A stretch of 6,897 nucleotides of DNA from Candidatus Methanogaster sp. UBA203 (GTDB lineage Archaea; Halobacteriota; Methanosarcinia; Methanosarcinales; Methanogasteraceae). The number at the start of each line of letters is the position of its first letter. The stretch's first letter is position 1. Under the pieces are notes generated by a model. That model saw nothing but the letters and a program-made list of their open reading frames with translations, was not told the origin of the DNA and searched no databases. The stretch spans positions 1 to 6,897 of the forward strand of contig DASC01000145.1 of NCBI GenBank assembly GCA_002503595.1. The letters are read 5' to 3'. Positions 1-5,481 of the stretch are shown piece after piece. A program made the position numbers and the translations under genes.

Positions 1-2
1 TC

Positions 3-65
3 GATGTCGCACGTATCGTGTCTGATGCGGTCGCTGGTTCGAGCGTTCTGAAACTGCTCCAGTGA
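3..65 (+). CDS. C-terminal fragment of an unidentified upstream protein
   Basis: One frame stays open from the left edge and ends at TGA 63-65. It gives the peptide DVARIVSDAVAGSSVLKLLQ, which looks like an ordinary amphipathic helical C-terminus; the other two plus-strand frames close within the first 51 bases or so. The fragment is too short to assign a family. A T-rich tract follows directly, as expected at the end of a transcription unit. The alternative is that the window starts in non-coding DNA and the 20 codons are chance. Confidence 0.35.
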   Translation, partial: DVARIVSDAVAGSSVLKLLQ

Positions 66-80
66 AACCTTGTTTCGTGG

Positions 81-110
81 TGTTCTGTCTGCGCTCTTCT
101 GTCTCTCTCT
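81..110 (+). terminator. possible T-rich termination region after the upstream gene
   Basis: These 30 bases contain 15 T, 10 C, 5 G and no A, and begin 15 nt after the stop at 63-65. Archaeal RNA polymerase terminates on U-rich non-template-strand tracts without needing a hairpin. Here the T runs are short and broken by C, so this is a weak candidate. No convincing gene was seen in the rest of 66-320 beyond the TATA box at 229-236. Confidence 0.25.
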
Positions 111-228
111 GAAATCTGTCAGGCACAGATCCGGACTTCTGACACGCCGAAGATTGTGGACATTCTATTCTGCGAGGGCGTCTGAAAGTCCGTATCAAGA
201 ATTCCTGTGCAGTCCCAAATGTTTTGAC

Positions 229-236
229 TTTATATA
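229..236 (+). promoter_or_regulatory. TATA box for cofD
   Basis: TTTATATA fits the archaeal box A and sits in the otherwise non-coding DNA upstream of cofD. Placing initiation 24-27 nt from its centre gives a start near 257-260 and a leader of about 60 nt before ATG 321. No Shine-Dalgarno-like sequence is visible just before that ATG. The octamer GCAGTCCC occurs just upstream at 209-216. A similar GCAGTCC precedes the AT boxes of the tRNA and of the GvpD-like gene. Confidence 0.55.
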
Positions 237-320
237 CGCACCCAAGAACATTGTATCATCAGCGCGACCACCCCGCCCCCGAAAACCATAACACCAGATC
301 CAGCCAACCGGATAACCAAA

Positions 321-1277
321 ATGATCATACTATCAGGCGGAACCGGAACACCAAAACTCCTTGCAGGGATGAGAAAGGTCATACCGGAGGAGGAGATCAC
401 AGTGATCGTTAACACAGCAGAGGATGCGTGGGTCTCCGGAAACCTCGTCTGCCCTGACCTCGACACGGTTCTGTACCTGTTTGCAGACACAATCGATGCC
501 GCAAAATGGTGGGGCATCCGCGACGACACATTCACAACCCACGAATCGCTGAAACGAGCCGGGCACCCTGAAATCATGCGGATCGGAGATAAGGATCGTG
601 CGACCCACATCATGCGGTCAGACCTGATCCGAAAGGGTCGCACCCTCACAGAAGCGATCCGTGAACTGGCACGCTCATCTGGCATACGAGCCAGCATTCT
701 TCCGATGACTGACCACACGGTTGCAACACACATCACCACGCCTGCGTGCGAGATGCACTTTCAGGAGTACTGGATCACGCATGGAGGCGATCCGGACGTG
801 CTCGGTGTAAACATCCACGGCATCGACGATGCCGCGCCGTCTGATGCTGTGCTCTCTGCCCTTGATAGCGACGATCCGGTCATCATCGGTCCGAGCAATC
901 CGATAACAAGCATCGGCCCGATACTCAAACTGCCAGGGATGCGCGAGATCCTGCGCGAGAAGATGGTGGTTGCGGTAAGCCCGATCATTGGCGATGCGCC
1001 TGTCAGCGGACCTGCCGGAAGACTCATGCGTGCGTGCGGATACGAGGTATCCTCGGCAGGCGTGCTCGAATGTTACCGCGATCTTCTGGGCGATCTTCCG
1101 GATGTCTTTATGATCGACACGGATGATATCGAGATCGGCATCGACGGTGGCGTCGAGATCGTGCGTGCAGATACGATGATGACGTCTGTTGATAAGAGTG
1201 AGGCGTTGTCCCGGCTGGTTGTTGATTCGTTCAGTAATCTGCCGGTACAGATACATACTCAGGCAACTTGTGTGTAA
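321..1277 (+). CDS. cofD: 2-phospho-L-lactate transferase CofD (coenzyme F420 biosynthesis)
   Basis: CofD joins the activated lactyl or enolpyruvyl phosphate group (LPPG or EPPG) to the deazaflavin Fo, giving F420-0 or its dehydro form with release of GMP. It acts in the cytoplasm, before CofE adds the glutamate tail. The 318 residues match the usual archaeal length of about 310. Visible family motifs are the N-terminal SGGTGTPK loop (5-12), VNTAED (30-35) followed by the WVSGN and CPDLDTVLYLF segments, GPSNPITSIGP from residue 190, and SPIIGDAPVSGPAG (220-233). The C-terminal ADTMMTS segment is also typical. ATG 321 is chosen because CofD proteins begin within a few residues of the GGTGTP loop. 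There is no clear ribosome binding site and no other F420 gene in the window. The gene implies F420-dependent metabolism, as in methanogens, ANME archaea or Archaeoglobi. Confidence 0.96.
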   Translation: MIILSGGTGTPKLLAGMRKVIPEEEITVIVNTAEDAWVSGNLVCPDLDTVLYLFADTIDAAKWWGIRDDTFTTHESLKRAGHPEIMRIGDKDRATHIMRSDLIRKGRTLTEAIRELARSSGIRASILPMTDHTVATHITTPACEMHFQEYWITHGGDPDVLGVNIHGIDDAAPSDAVLSALDSDDPVIIGPSNPITSIGPILKLPGMREILREKMVVAVSPIIGDAPVSGPAGRLMRACGYEVSSAGVLECYRDLLGDLPDVFMIDTDDIEIGIDGGVEIVRADTMMTSVDKSEALSRLVVDSFSNLPVQIHTQATCV

Positions 1278-1294
1278 TTCAGGGATTTGTATTT

Positions 1295-1340
1295 GTGTGC
1301 ATCCGTGTTCGGTACAAGCATCAGGGTAAGTTGGCAGTCC
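1295..1340 (+). repeat. 46-nt intergenic element, copy 1 (upstream of tRNA-Arg)
   Basis: Ungapped comparison with 1921-1966 gives 37 of 46 identical positions. Identical blocks include CGTGTTCG, CAAGCA and GGCAGTCC. Seven of the nine differences are transitions. A TTATTAA box follows 23 nt later at 1364-1370. The matching reading frame contains a stop here but not in copy 2, so the similarity is not protein coding. Confidence 0.65.
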
Positions 1341-1363
1341 CGGTGGAAAGCCGGGTGACAGGT

Positions 1364-1370
1364 TTATTAA
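1364..1370 (+). promoter_or_regulatory. TATA-like box for tRNA-Arg (and possibly the JAMM gene)
   Basis: TTATTAA centred near 1367 predicts initiation around 1391-1395, which leaves a 5' leader of about 11-15 nt for RNase P to remove from the tRNA. A second AT-rich box, ATACATAT, lies at 1388-1395 and is too close to the tRNA to be its TATA box. Because the JAMM gene begins 5 nt after the tRNA, this promoter may drive both. Confidence 0.45.
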
Positions 1371-1405
1371 CACCAGCACCGAGTCACATACATATCCGAA
1401 GCCAA

Positions 1406-1480
1406 GGGCCCGTGGCTTAGCCAGGATATAGCGCCGGCCTTCTAAGCCGGACGTCCCGGGTTCGAATCCCGGCGGGTCCG
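1406..1480 (+). tRNA. tRNA-Arg, anticodon UCU
   Basis: A complete 75-nt cloverleaf can be drawn by hand. The acceptor arm 1406-1412 pairs with 1473-1479, six Watson-Crick pairs plus one G-U, with discriminator G1480. The D-stem starts at G1415 and the D-loop carries GG at 1424-1425. The anticodon stem CCGGC/GCCGG is 1434-1438 with 1446-1450. The seven-base loop CTTCTAA carries anticodon TCT at 1441-1443, which reads AGA (and possibly AGG). The T-stem CCGGG/CCCGG flanks the loop TTCGAAT (1461-1467). The 3' CCA is not encoded, which is common in archaea. There is no intron. The mature 3' end lies 5 nt before the JAMM start codon, so 3' processing directly affects that mRNA if the two are co-transcribed. 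Confidence 0.95.
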
Positions 1481-1485
1481 TAGAG

Positions 1486-1881
1486 ATGCGAGCAAAAGAG
1501 ATCAGGGGAATCGCACGTGAGACACTCGAGTTCATACTCGAAGTGAGCAAGTCGACTGCACCGAACGAATTCGCAGGGCTGTTGCGCGCAGAGGATGGGA
1601 TCATCACCGAAGTGGTCGTGCTGCCGGGAACCGAGTCGTCCGAGGTGAGCGCGGTCATGCACATCTACATGCTGCCGATGATCTCAGTCGCAGGCTCGGT
1701 ACATAGCCACCCGACACCGAATACCAGACCCTCGCAGCATGATCTGTCCCTGTTTGCACGGACCGGTAACTGCCACATCATCGCCGGTTTCCCGTACAAC
1801 GAGCATAGCTGGACGTGCTATGATGTCTATGGAGCGCGGAGAAAACTCCCTGTCCTCGATGTCGACTTTGGCGACGTGTGA
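1486..1881 (+). CDS. JAMM/MPN-domain metalloprotease-like protein (Rpn11/HvJAMM1 type)
   Basis: This 131-residue protein is essentially a single JAMM domain. It has the full zinc-site pattern: Glu28 in NEFAGLL, His73 and His75 in GSVHSHPTP, then Ser83 and Asp86, which fits H-x-H-x7-S-x2-D exactly. Archaeal enzymes of this size include the Haloferax desampylase HvJAMM1, which cleaves isopeptide bonds to ubiquitin-like SAMP modifiers. A similar deconjugating or protease role is inferred here, not shown. No signal peptide or membrane segment is visible, so it should be cytoplasmic. ATG 1486 is the natural start because the tRNA ends at 1480 and the family needs the N-terminal helix before Glu28. 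No Shine-Dalgarno is present. After tRNA 3' cleavage the mRNA would keep a leader of only 5 nt. No SAMP or E1-like partner gene is nearby. Confidence 0.88.
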   Translation: MRAKEIRGIARETLEFILEVSKSTAPNEFAGLLRAEDGIITEVVVLPGTESSEVSAVMHIYMLPMISVAGSVHSHPTPNTRPSQHDLSLFARTGNCHIIAGFPYNEHSWTCYDVYGARRKLPVLDVDFGDV

Positions 1882-1920
1882 TGCGGCGAATTCTTAAGGA
1901 TTCGTGCGATTCATCCAAGC

Positions 1921-1966
1921 GTGAGCATTCGTGTTCGATGCAAGCACAAAGGCAAGTCGGCAGTCC
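1921..1966 (+). repeat. 46-nt intergenic element, copy 2 (upstream of the GvpD-like gene)
   Basis: This is the second copy of the element at 1295-1340, shifted by 626 nt, with 37 of 46 positions identical and no gaps. It ends 17 nt before the TTATTAA box at 1984-1990. In the segment GTGTTCGRTRC (1931-1941 here), two of the substitutions keep a short stem pairable: U-A becomes U-G and U-G becomes U-A. That is suggestive of RNA structure but far from proof. Confidence 0.65.
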
Positions 1967-1983
1967 TGTGAAATCCCAAAAAG

Positions 1984-1990
1984 TTATTAA
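1984..1990 (+). promoter_or_regulatory. TATA-like box for the GvpD-like gene, predicting a leaderless mRNA
   Basis: TTATTAA is centred 28 nt before ATG 2015, so a normal archaeal start site would fall at or a few bases before the start codon. No Shine-Dalgarno is seen, which agrees with leaderless translation. A second box, ATATATAT at 2001-2008, is too close to the ATG to serve as its TATA element. Confidence 0.45.
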
Positions 1991-2014
1991 GAATCAGGAC
2001 ATATATATCAGTAC

Positions 2015-3457
2015 ATGATTCCAGAAGAGATAAAGAATTTTCTGTCTCATGAGGGGGGCAGTTCGCTGATCATACAGGGGAATCCGGGTACTGGCAAAAC
2101 CATTCTGACACTTGAACTGATGGATGCGTTCCTGGATTGCAATCCCATGTATCTTACCACAAGGTCGACAACCGATGCAGTCTACAGGCATTTTCCACGA
2201 CTACGTCAAAGACACAAGGAGATCAATGTCATCGAATCGAAAGACACGTTCTGGGACAGATTCTTTAAGAAAGATGATAGTGATGAATTGCGTGTCGAAA
2301 GGGATGCTTTTGAGATGTACGGGATGCTTGACGATCCCGACAGGACTGATATAACCGAGTTTGACCAGGTCTGTGACCGGGTTGATGCGTTCCTGCCTGA
2401 AAGATCACTGCTCGTGCTGGACAGCATCGAAGGGTTGTGCGATAAATATAAAGTGAGTGAAAAGTTTTTCGTCGGTCTCATCAACCGATGCCTGATCGAA
2501 CCTGCACATACCAAGGTCATCATCATCCTTGAGAAGATGGAGAAGACGGAGATCGACTATCTCGCAGACGGTGTGATCTCGCTGCACCAGGTGGATCGCG
2601 ATGGCAGACGTATGCGGATGCTGTCCATCGATAAACTGCGCGGTACCGCTATAAACCAGCCAAGTTACCTGTTCACTCTGAAAAACGGGAGATTCCACAG
2701 TTTCAATGCGTTTGATGTCATGTATCCGGAAGAGTACCTGCCGTTTGAGCCGATCCCAAATAGCAAGACGCACTATTCGACCGGAAACCGTGATCTGGAT
2801 GAGGTATTCGGAGGATACCGGATCGGGAGTTATATCCTGCTGGAAACCGGTGAGAATGTCGATAACTTCTTCTACACACTGCCGATGCTGACCGCTGCAA
2901 ACATTGTGAGTCAGGACGGCAGCGCGGTCATACTCTCGGTCAGCGGCGCAGGCCCAAGCGAGGTCAAGAACAACGTCTTCGAGTACGGGTTGAGCGATAG
3001 ATTGAACTCATTTCGGGTCGTGACCGAAGAGAATCCCGAAGAGCCGGTGACCGAGGATTTTGTCGTGGCTTATGACAAGGAACGCTTCTCAAGCAACTTC
3101 AATATACTGGACCGGGAGCTTGCGAAACTGCGGGCAGAGCGAGGCGGAGACGTCGTGAAGATCGTGGATTACGAGATTCTTGAGACGATGCTCGGCATGC
3201 AGGCGCTTAAAAGGATGATCCTCTCGGATAAGAAGTACACTGCTGCGAATAAGATCCTGACGATAGCGATATGCAAACACAGCATCGCTCCCGAGATCAA
3301 AAAAACACTTGCGAACATCTCAGATATCCATATAAGACTCAATAAATATAATGACACAATGATACTCTATGGCGAGAAGCCGACGACGAGTGTATATGTG
3401 ATCGAACCGGATGTCAGACGCGGATACAAGGACGTCAAACTGACCCTCGTGAGATGA
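2015..3457 (+). CDS. RecA/KaiC-superfamily ATPase, GvpD-like, two domains
   Basis: The 480-residue protein opens with a short EIKNFLSHEGGSSLIIQ segment leading into Walker A GNPGTGKT (22-29). Walker B is LLVLDS with Asp136. A second RecA-like module begins at YSTGNRDLDEVFGG (254-267), the signature entry of KaiC-type domains. Its expected P-loop position (275-287, LLETGENVDNFFY) lacks the GKT/S, so only domain 1 should bind ATP. A hydrophobic strand ending in Asp385 may be the Walker B remnant of domain 2. The N-terminal architecture resembles GvpD, the haloarchaeal regulator of gas vesicle genes, homologues of which occur in methanogens. No gas vesicle structural genes are in the window, so a regulatory or signalling ATPase role is inferred and gvpD is not assigned. 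Start ATG 2015 gives the usual short N-terminus. The gene's last 34 nt recur downstream at 3619-3652. Confidence 0.8.
   Translation: MIPEEIKNFLSHEGGSSLIIQGNPGTGKTILTLELMDAFLDCNPMYLTTRSTTDAVYRHFPRLRQRHKEINVIESKDTFWDRFFKKDDSDELRVERDAFEMYGMLDDPDRTDITEFDQVCDRVDAFLPERSLLVLDSIEGLCDKYKVSEKFFVGLINRCLIEPAHTKVIIILEKMEKTEIDYLADGVISLHQVDRDGRRMRMLSIDKLRGTAINQPSYLFTLKNGRFHSFNAFDVMYPEEYLPFEPIPNSKTHYSTGNRDLDEVFGGYRIGSYILLETGENVDNFFYTLPMLTAANIVSQDGSAVILSVSGAGPSEVKNNVFEYGLSDRLNSFRVVTEENPEEPVTEDFVVAYDKERFSSNFNILDRELAKLRAERGGDVVKIVDYEILETMLGMQALKRMILSDKKYTAANKILTIAICKHSIAPEIKKTLANISDIHIRLNKYNDTMILYGEKPTTSVYVIEPDVRRGYKDVKLTLVR
3424..3457 (+). repeat. 34-nt direct repeat, copy A (3' end of the GvpD-like gene)
   Basis: Thirty of 34 positions match 3619-3652 without gaps, including an 18-nt identical core at 3429-3446. 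Copy A encodes the last residues of the ATPase (KDVKLTLVR) and its TGA stop. The offset of 195 nt is a multiple of three. The flanking sequence is not obviously duplicated. Confidence 0.8.
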
Positions 3458-3618
3458 AGGATCATTCTGGCTTTGCCGGTGATGATGCCGATATTGGGTC
3501 CGGCGGTGCATTTACACGAGATGTTTCAATGAAATCCCACGGCAAATTCCTGCAAATCTGTTATAAACCGGAAGCAGCGACAGATATATATGCGATTGAA
3601 CTCGATCTCTCAACGTAA
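3454..3618 (+). CDS. possible 54-residue small protein in the gvpD-like/symporter spacer
   Basis: ATG 3454 overlaps the TGA of the ATPase gene in the classic ATGA arrangement, and the frame stays open to TAA 3616-3618. The product starts MKDHSGFAGDDADIG and ends DIYAIELDLST. It has no membrane segment and matches no family I recognise. In its favour are the coupled start and the fact that it fills most of the spacer. Against it, the symporter's probable promoter boxes (3561-3591) lie inside it, and a chance 54-codon open frame is not rare. It could equally be non-coding spacer. Confidence 0.22.
   Translation: MKDHSGFAGDDADIGSGGAFTRDVSMKSHGKFLQICYKPEAATDIYAIELDLST
3561..3591 (+). promoter_or_regulatory. 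promoter region of the symporter gene (two AT boxes)
   Basis: TTATAAA (3561-3567) and ATATATAT (3584-3591) are both acceptable archaeal TATA elements. They predict starts near 3590 and 3613, with leaders of about 60 or 37 nt before the symporter ATG. The leader includes direct-repeat copy B and the GGTGAG ribosome binding site. I cannot tell which box is used. Confidence 0.45.
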
Positions 3619-3652
3619 ATATGAGGACGTCAAACTGACCCCGGTGAGATGA
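3619..3652 (+). repeat. 34-nt direct repeat, copy B (start region of the symporter gene)
   Basis: This is a near copy of 3424-3457, with mismatches only at the positions matching 3427, 3428, 3447 and 3448. Copy B would read as YEDVKLTPVR and a stop in the corresponding frame. Here it instead supplies the Shine-Dalgarno and start codon of the next gene. The TC-to-CG change at 3642-3643 turns CTCGTGAG into CCGGTGAG and so improves the ribosome binding site. Confidence 0.8.
3643..3648 (+). promoter_or_regulatory. Shine-Dalgarno GGTGAG for the symporter gene
   Basis: GGTGA is complementary to the UCACC of the 16S 3' end (AUCACCUCCU). It ends 1 nt before ATG 3649 and 4 nt before the adjacent ATG 3652, so the second ATG is better spaced and may be the true start. 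It is the clearest ribosome binding site in the window. Confidence 0.6.
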
Positions 3653-5481
3653 TGTATACATTTATAGCACTGTTTATAATATATGTCGCAGCGTTGATCG
3701 CTGTCGGGTGGCATTTCGCAAAGAAGCAGCGGACGATGACCGATTTCTGGATTGCAGGGCGAGAGATCGGGGTAGGGAACATCGGGATGTCTGCCGCGGC
3801 ATCGTGGCTCACTGCGGGAGCCCTATTCCTCGTCACCGGGATGTTCCTGTTCATTGGCACAGGATCGATCTGGATCTTTGTTGCACCAAATATCATCGCG
3901 CTTGCTGCAATTGCACTCCTTGTCCCGCGGATCAAGCGTCTCCCGTCACTGACCCAGCCGGAACTGATCGAACTTCGGTACGGCCCTCTGCTGCGTGCGC
4001 CGATTGCGATAGCGATCACGATCGTGATGATCCTCTTTGCGGTCACCGATTTCAAGGGGTTCGGTTACGTACTCTCCGTATTCTATGACATACCCCAGAT
4101 CTATGCCGTGCTGATCATGGTGGTTGCGATCTCGCTCTATGTGACACTTGGCGGTCTCAGGGCGGTGATATGGACAGATGCGGTCCAGTTTGTCTTCCTT
4201 GCCGCGCTTGCAATCCTGATCGGGGCTGCAGCACTGTATATGCCGGTGCAGAATACAGGCGTGGCTGTATCCGACCTCTTTTCCGGGATGGGTGCTGGTT
4301 TCTGGGATATCTTTGCTCTCGGCGGGATCGTTGGAGTGTTTATCATGATGATCGCGATGCTTCCGGGATGGATCACAGAGCAGGATCCGTGGCAGCGCGT
4401 CTGGGCGGCAAGGGACGTAAAATCCGCACGGTACGGGATGATGCTTGGTTCAGTACTGATCGCTGCCGTATTCTTTGCCTGTTTCCTTGCAGCGATCGGG
4501 CTTAATTCTCTTTATCCGGCGCCTACCGACATGCCCGGTGCCGAACAACTCTATCTCATATTCATCCAGGACACGTTTCCACCAGTCGCAATCGCAATAA
4601 TTGCGATAGGATTTGCCGCAGCCGCGATGTCCTGCGCAGACACGTTTGCAACCTCGGGCGCATCCTGTATATCAAGGGACATCTACCAGCGGTTCATCAA
4701 GCCGGATGCGACGATGAAGGAGATGCGAACCGTGAACCGCGCGCTTATTGCCGTGATGCTCGTAATCTCTGCCGCAATCTCGATGCATGTCGAGACGATA
4801 CTGGATGCGGTCATCATGGCAACCGTCATCGGCACATCATCGTACTTCTTCCCGATCGTGGGTGCGCTCTTCTGGAGGCGCGCAACCGCGAAAGGCGCGC
4901 TTGCAGGACTCGTGATCGGCGGCACCGCCCAGATCGGACTGATCATCGCGGAGGCTACATACCTCGGAAAACTCGACAATATTTCCCCGTTTTTGATCGA
5001 GCATGGCGTCCTCATAGCGGTATCGCTTAGCGCAATCTCGTTTATCGCAGTCTCGCTCGCAACAAAGCGACCCGATGACCACAATCTTGCTCCGTTCTTC
5101 CCTGACGTGGCAGAGCGTTTCATAAGGAAAGGGGCGGCTTCGGTGGACCGGGGCGACCCTCTATACGCGCTGTTCAGAAGAGATGTCGAGAAGCAAGTTT
5201 CCGGAGAGCGTGTGCATCTAAGCGCTGTTATCAGAACAAAGCACGTGTTCGACTGGGGCGAACTGATCTTAAAACTTGCAGACACACGCGCATGGATCGC
5301 ACCGAGTGGGTTTGAGGTTGCATACCGGATGTCGAGCACGGATATGCTTGCATGTCCAAGAATCGTGCATGGCGGCGAGGATCAGGTCTGGATCTTCGCT
5401 GAACCGCTCGCGGATCAGGAGGATGAGATCCTGATAGAGATGTTTGCCGCGCGCCAGGAGATTCGAGAAGTACTCACTTAA
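3649..5481 (+). CDS. sodium:solute symporter (SSS) family transporter with soluble C-terminal domain
   Basis: This 610-residue integral membrane protein probably uses the inward sodium gradient to import a small solute; the substrate cannot be read from sequence. It begins with a membrane helix (about 3-21). TDFWIAGR (31-38) follows, and LGGLRAVIWTDAVQF (167-181) is a hallmark of the SSS/PutP family. Near AAAMSCADTFATSG, Ser328 and Cys329 align with the PutP sodium-site Ser340/Thr341, so the Thr is replaced by Cys; sodium coupling is likely but not certain. Alternating hydrophobic segments to about residue 471 fit the usual 12-13 helices. Residues 473-610 are hydrophilic, end in an acidic helical stretch (DQEDEILIEMFAARQEIREVL), and form an extra cytoplasmic domain of unknown role. 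The start is ATG 3649 or the adjacent ATG 3652. The stop overlaps that of convergent purM by 2 nt. Confidence 0.9.
   Translation: MMYTFIALFIIYVAALIAVGWHFAKKQRTMTDFWIAGREIGVGNIGMSAAASWLTAGALFLVTGMFLFIGTGSIWIFVAPNIIALAAIALLVPRIKRLPSLTQPELIELRYGPLLRAPIAIAITIVMILFAVTDFKGFGYVLSVFYDIPQIYAVLIMVVAISLYVTLGGLRAVIWTDAVQFVFLAALAILIGAAALYMPVQNTGVAVSDLFSGMGAGFWDIFALGGIVGVFIMMIAMLPGWITEQDPWQRVWAARDVKSARYGMMLGSVLIAAVFFACFLAAIGLNSLYPAPTDMPGAEQLYLIFIQDTFPPVAIAIIAIGFAAAAMSCADTFATSGASCISRDIYQRFIKPDATMKEMRTVNRALIAVMLVISAAISMHVETILDAVIMATVIGTSSYFFPIVGALFWRRATAKGALAGLVIGGTAQIGLIIAEATYLGKLDNISPFLIEHGVLIAVSLSAISFIAVSLATKRPDDHNLAPFFPDVAERFIRKGAASVDRGDPLYALFRRDVEKQVSGERVHLSAVIRTKHVFDWGELILKLADTRAWIAPSGFEVAYRMSSTDMLACPRIVHGGEDQVWIFAEPLADQEDEILIEMFAARQEIREVLT

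Noticed and set aside
70..291. 73-codon open frame with a TTG start before cofD
   Set aside because: It crosses the TATA box at 229-236, and its Arg/Ser/Pro-rich sequence has no motif, no ribosome binding site and only a rare start codon.
675..1664. Long minus-strand open frame of 329 codons across cofD, the tRNA and the JAMM gene start
   Set aside because: It runs antisense to two well-supported genes and through a complete tRNA. Its translation has no recognisable motif, so it is a mirror of the coding strand.
1295..1966. C/D box or H/ACA guide RNA as the identity of the repeated 46-nt element
   Set aside because: I found no RTGATGA/CTGA box pair and no ACA after a stable hairpin, so a guide RNA class cannot be supported.
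1881..2018. 45-codon open frame filling the JAMM/GvpD-like spacer and overlapping both neighbours
   Set aside because: The frame covers the 46-nt repeat, whose other copy has a stop in the matching frame. Differences between copies show no third-position bias, and the AT boxes lie inside it.
2015..3457. Gas vesicle gene cluster
   Set aside because: Only the GvpD-like ATPase is present. There is no GvpA-type small hydrophobic structural protein or other gvp gene in the window.
4683..5339. Minus-strand open frame of 218 codons
   Set aside because: It is antisense to the conserved SSS transporter gene. Its Ser/Ala-rich translation is typical of a shadow frame and lacks family motifs.
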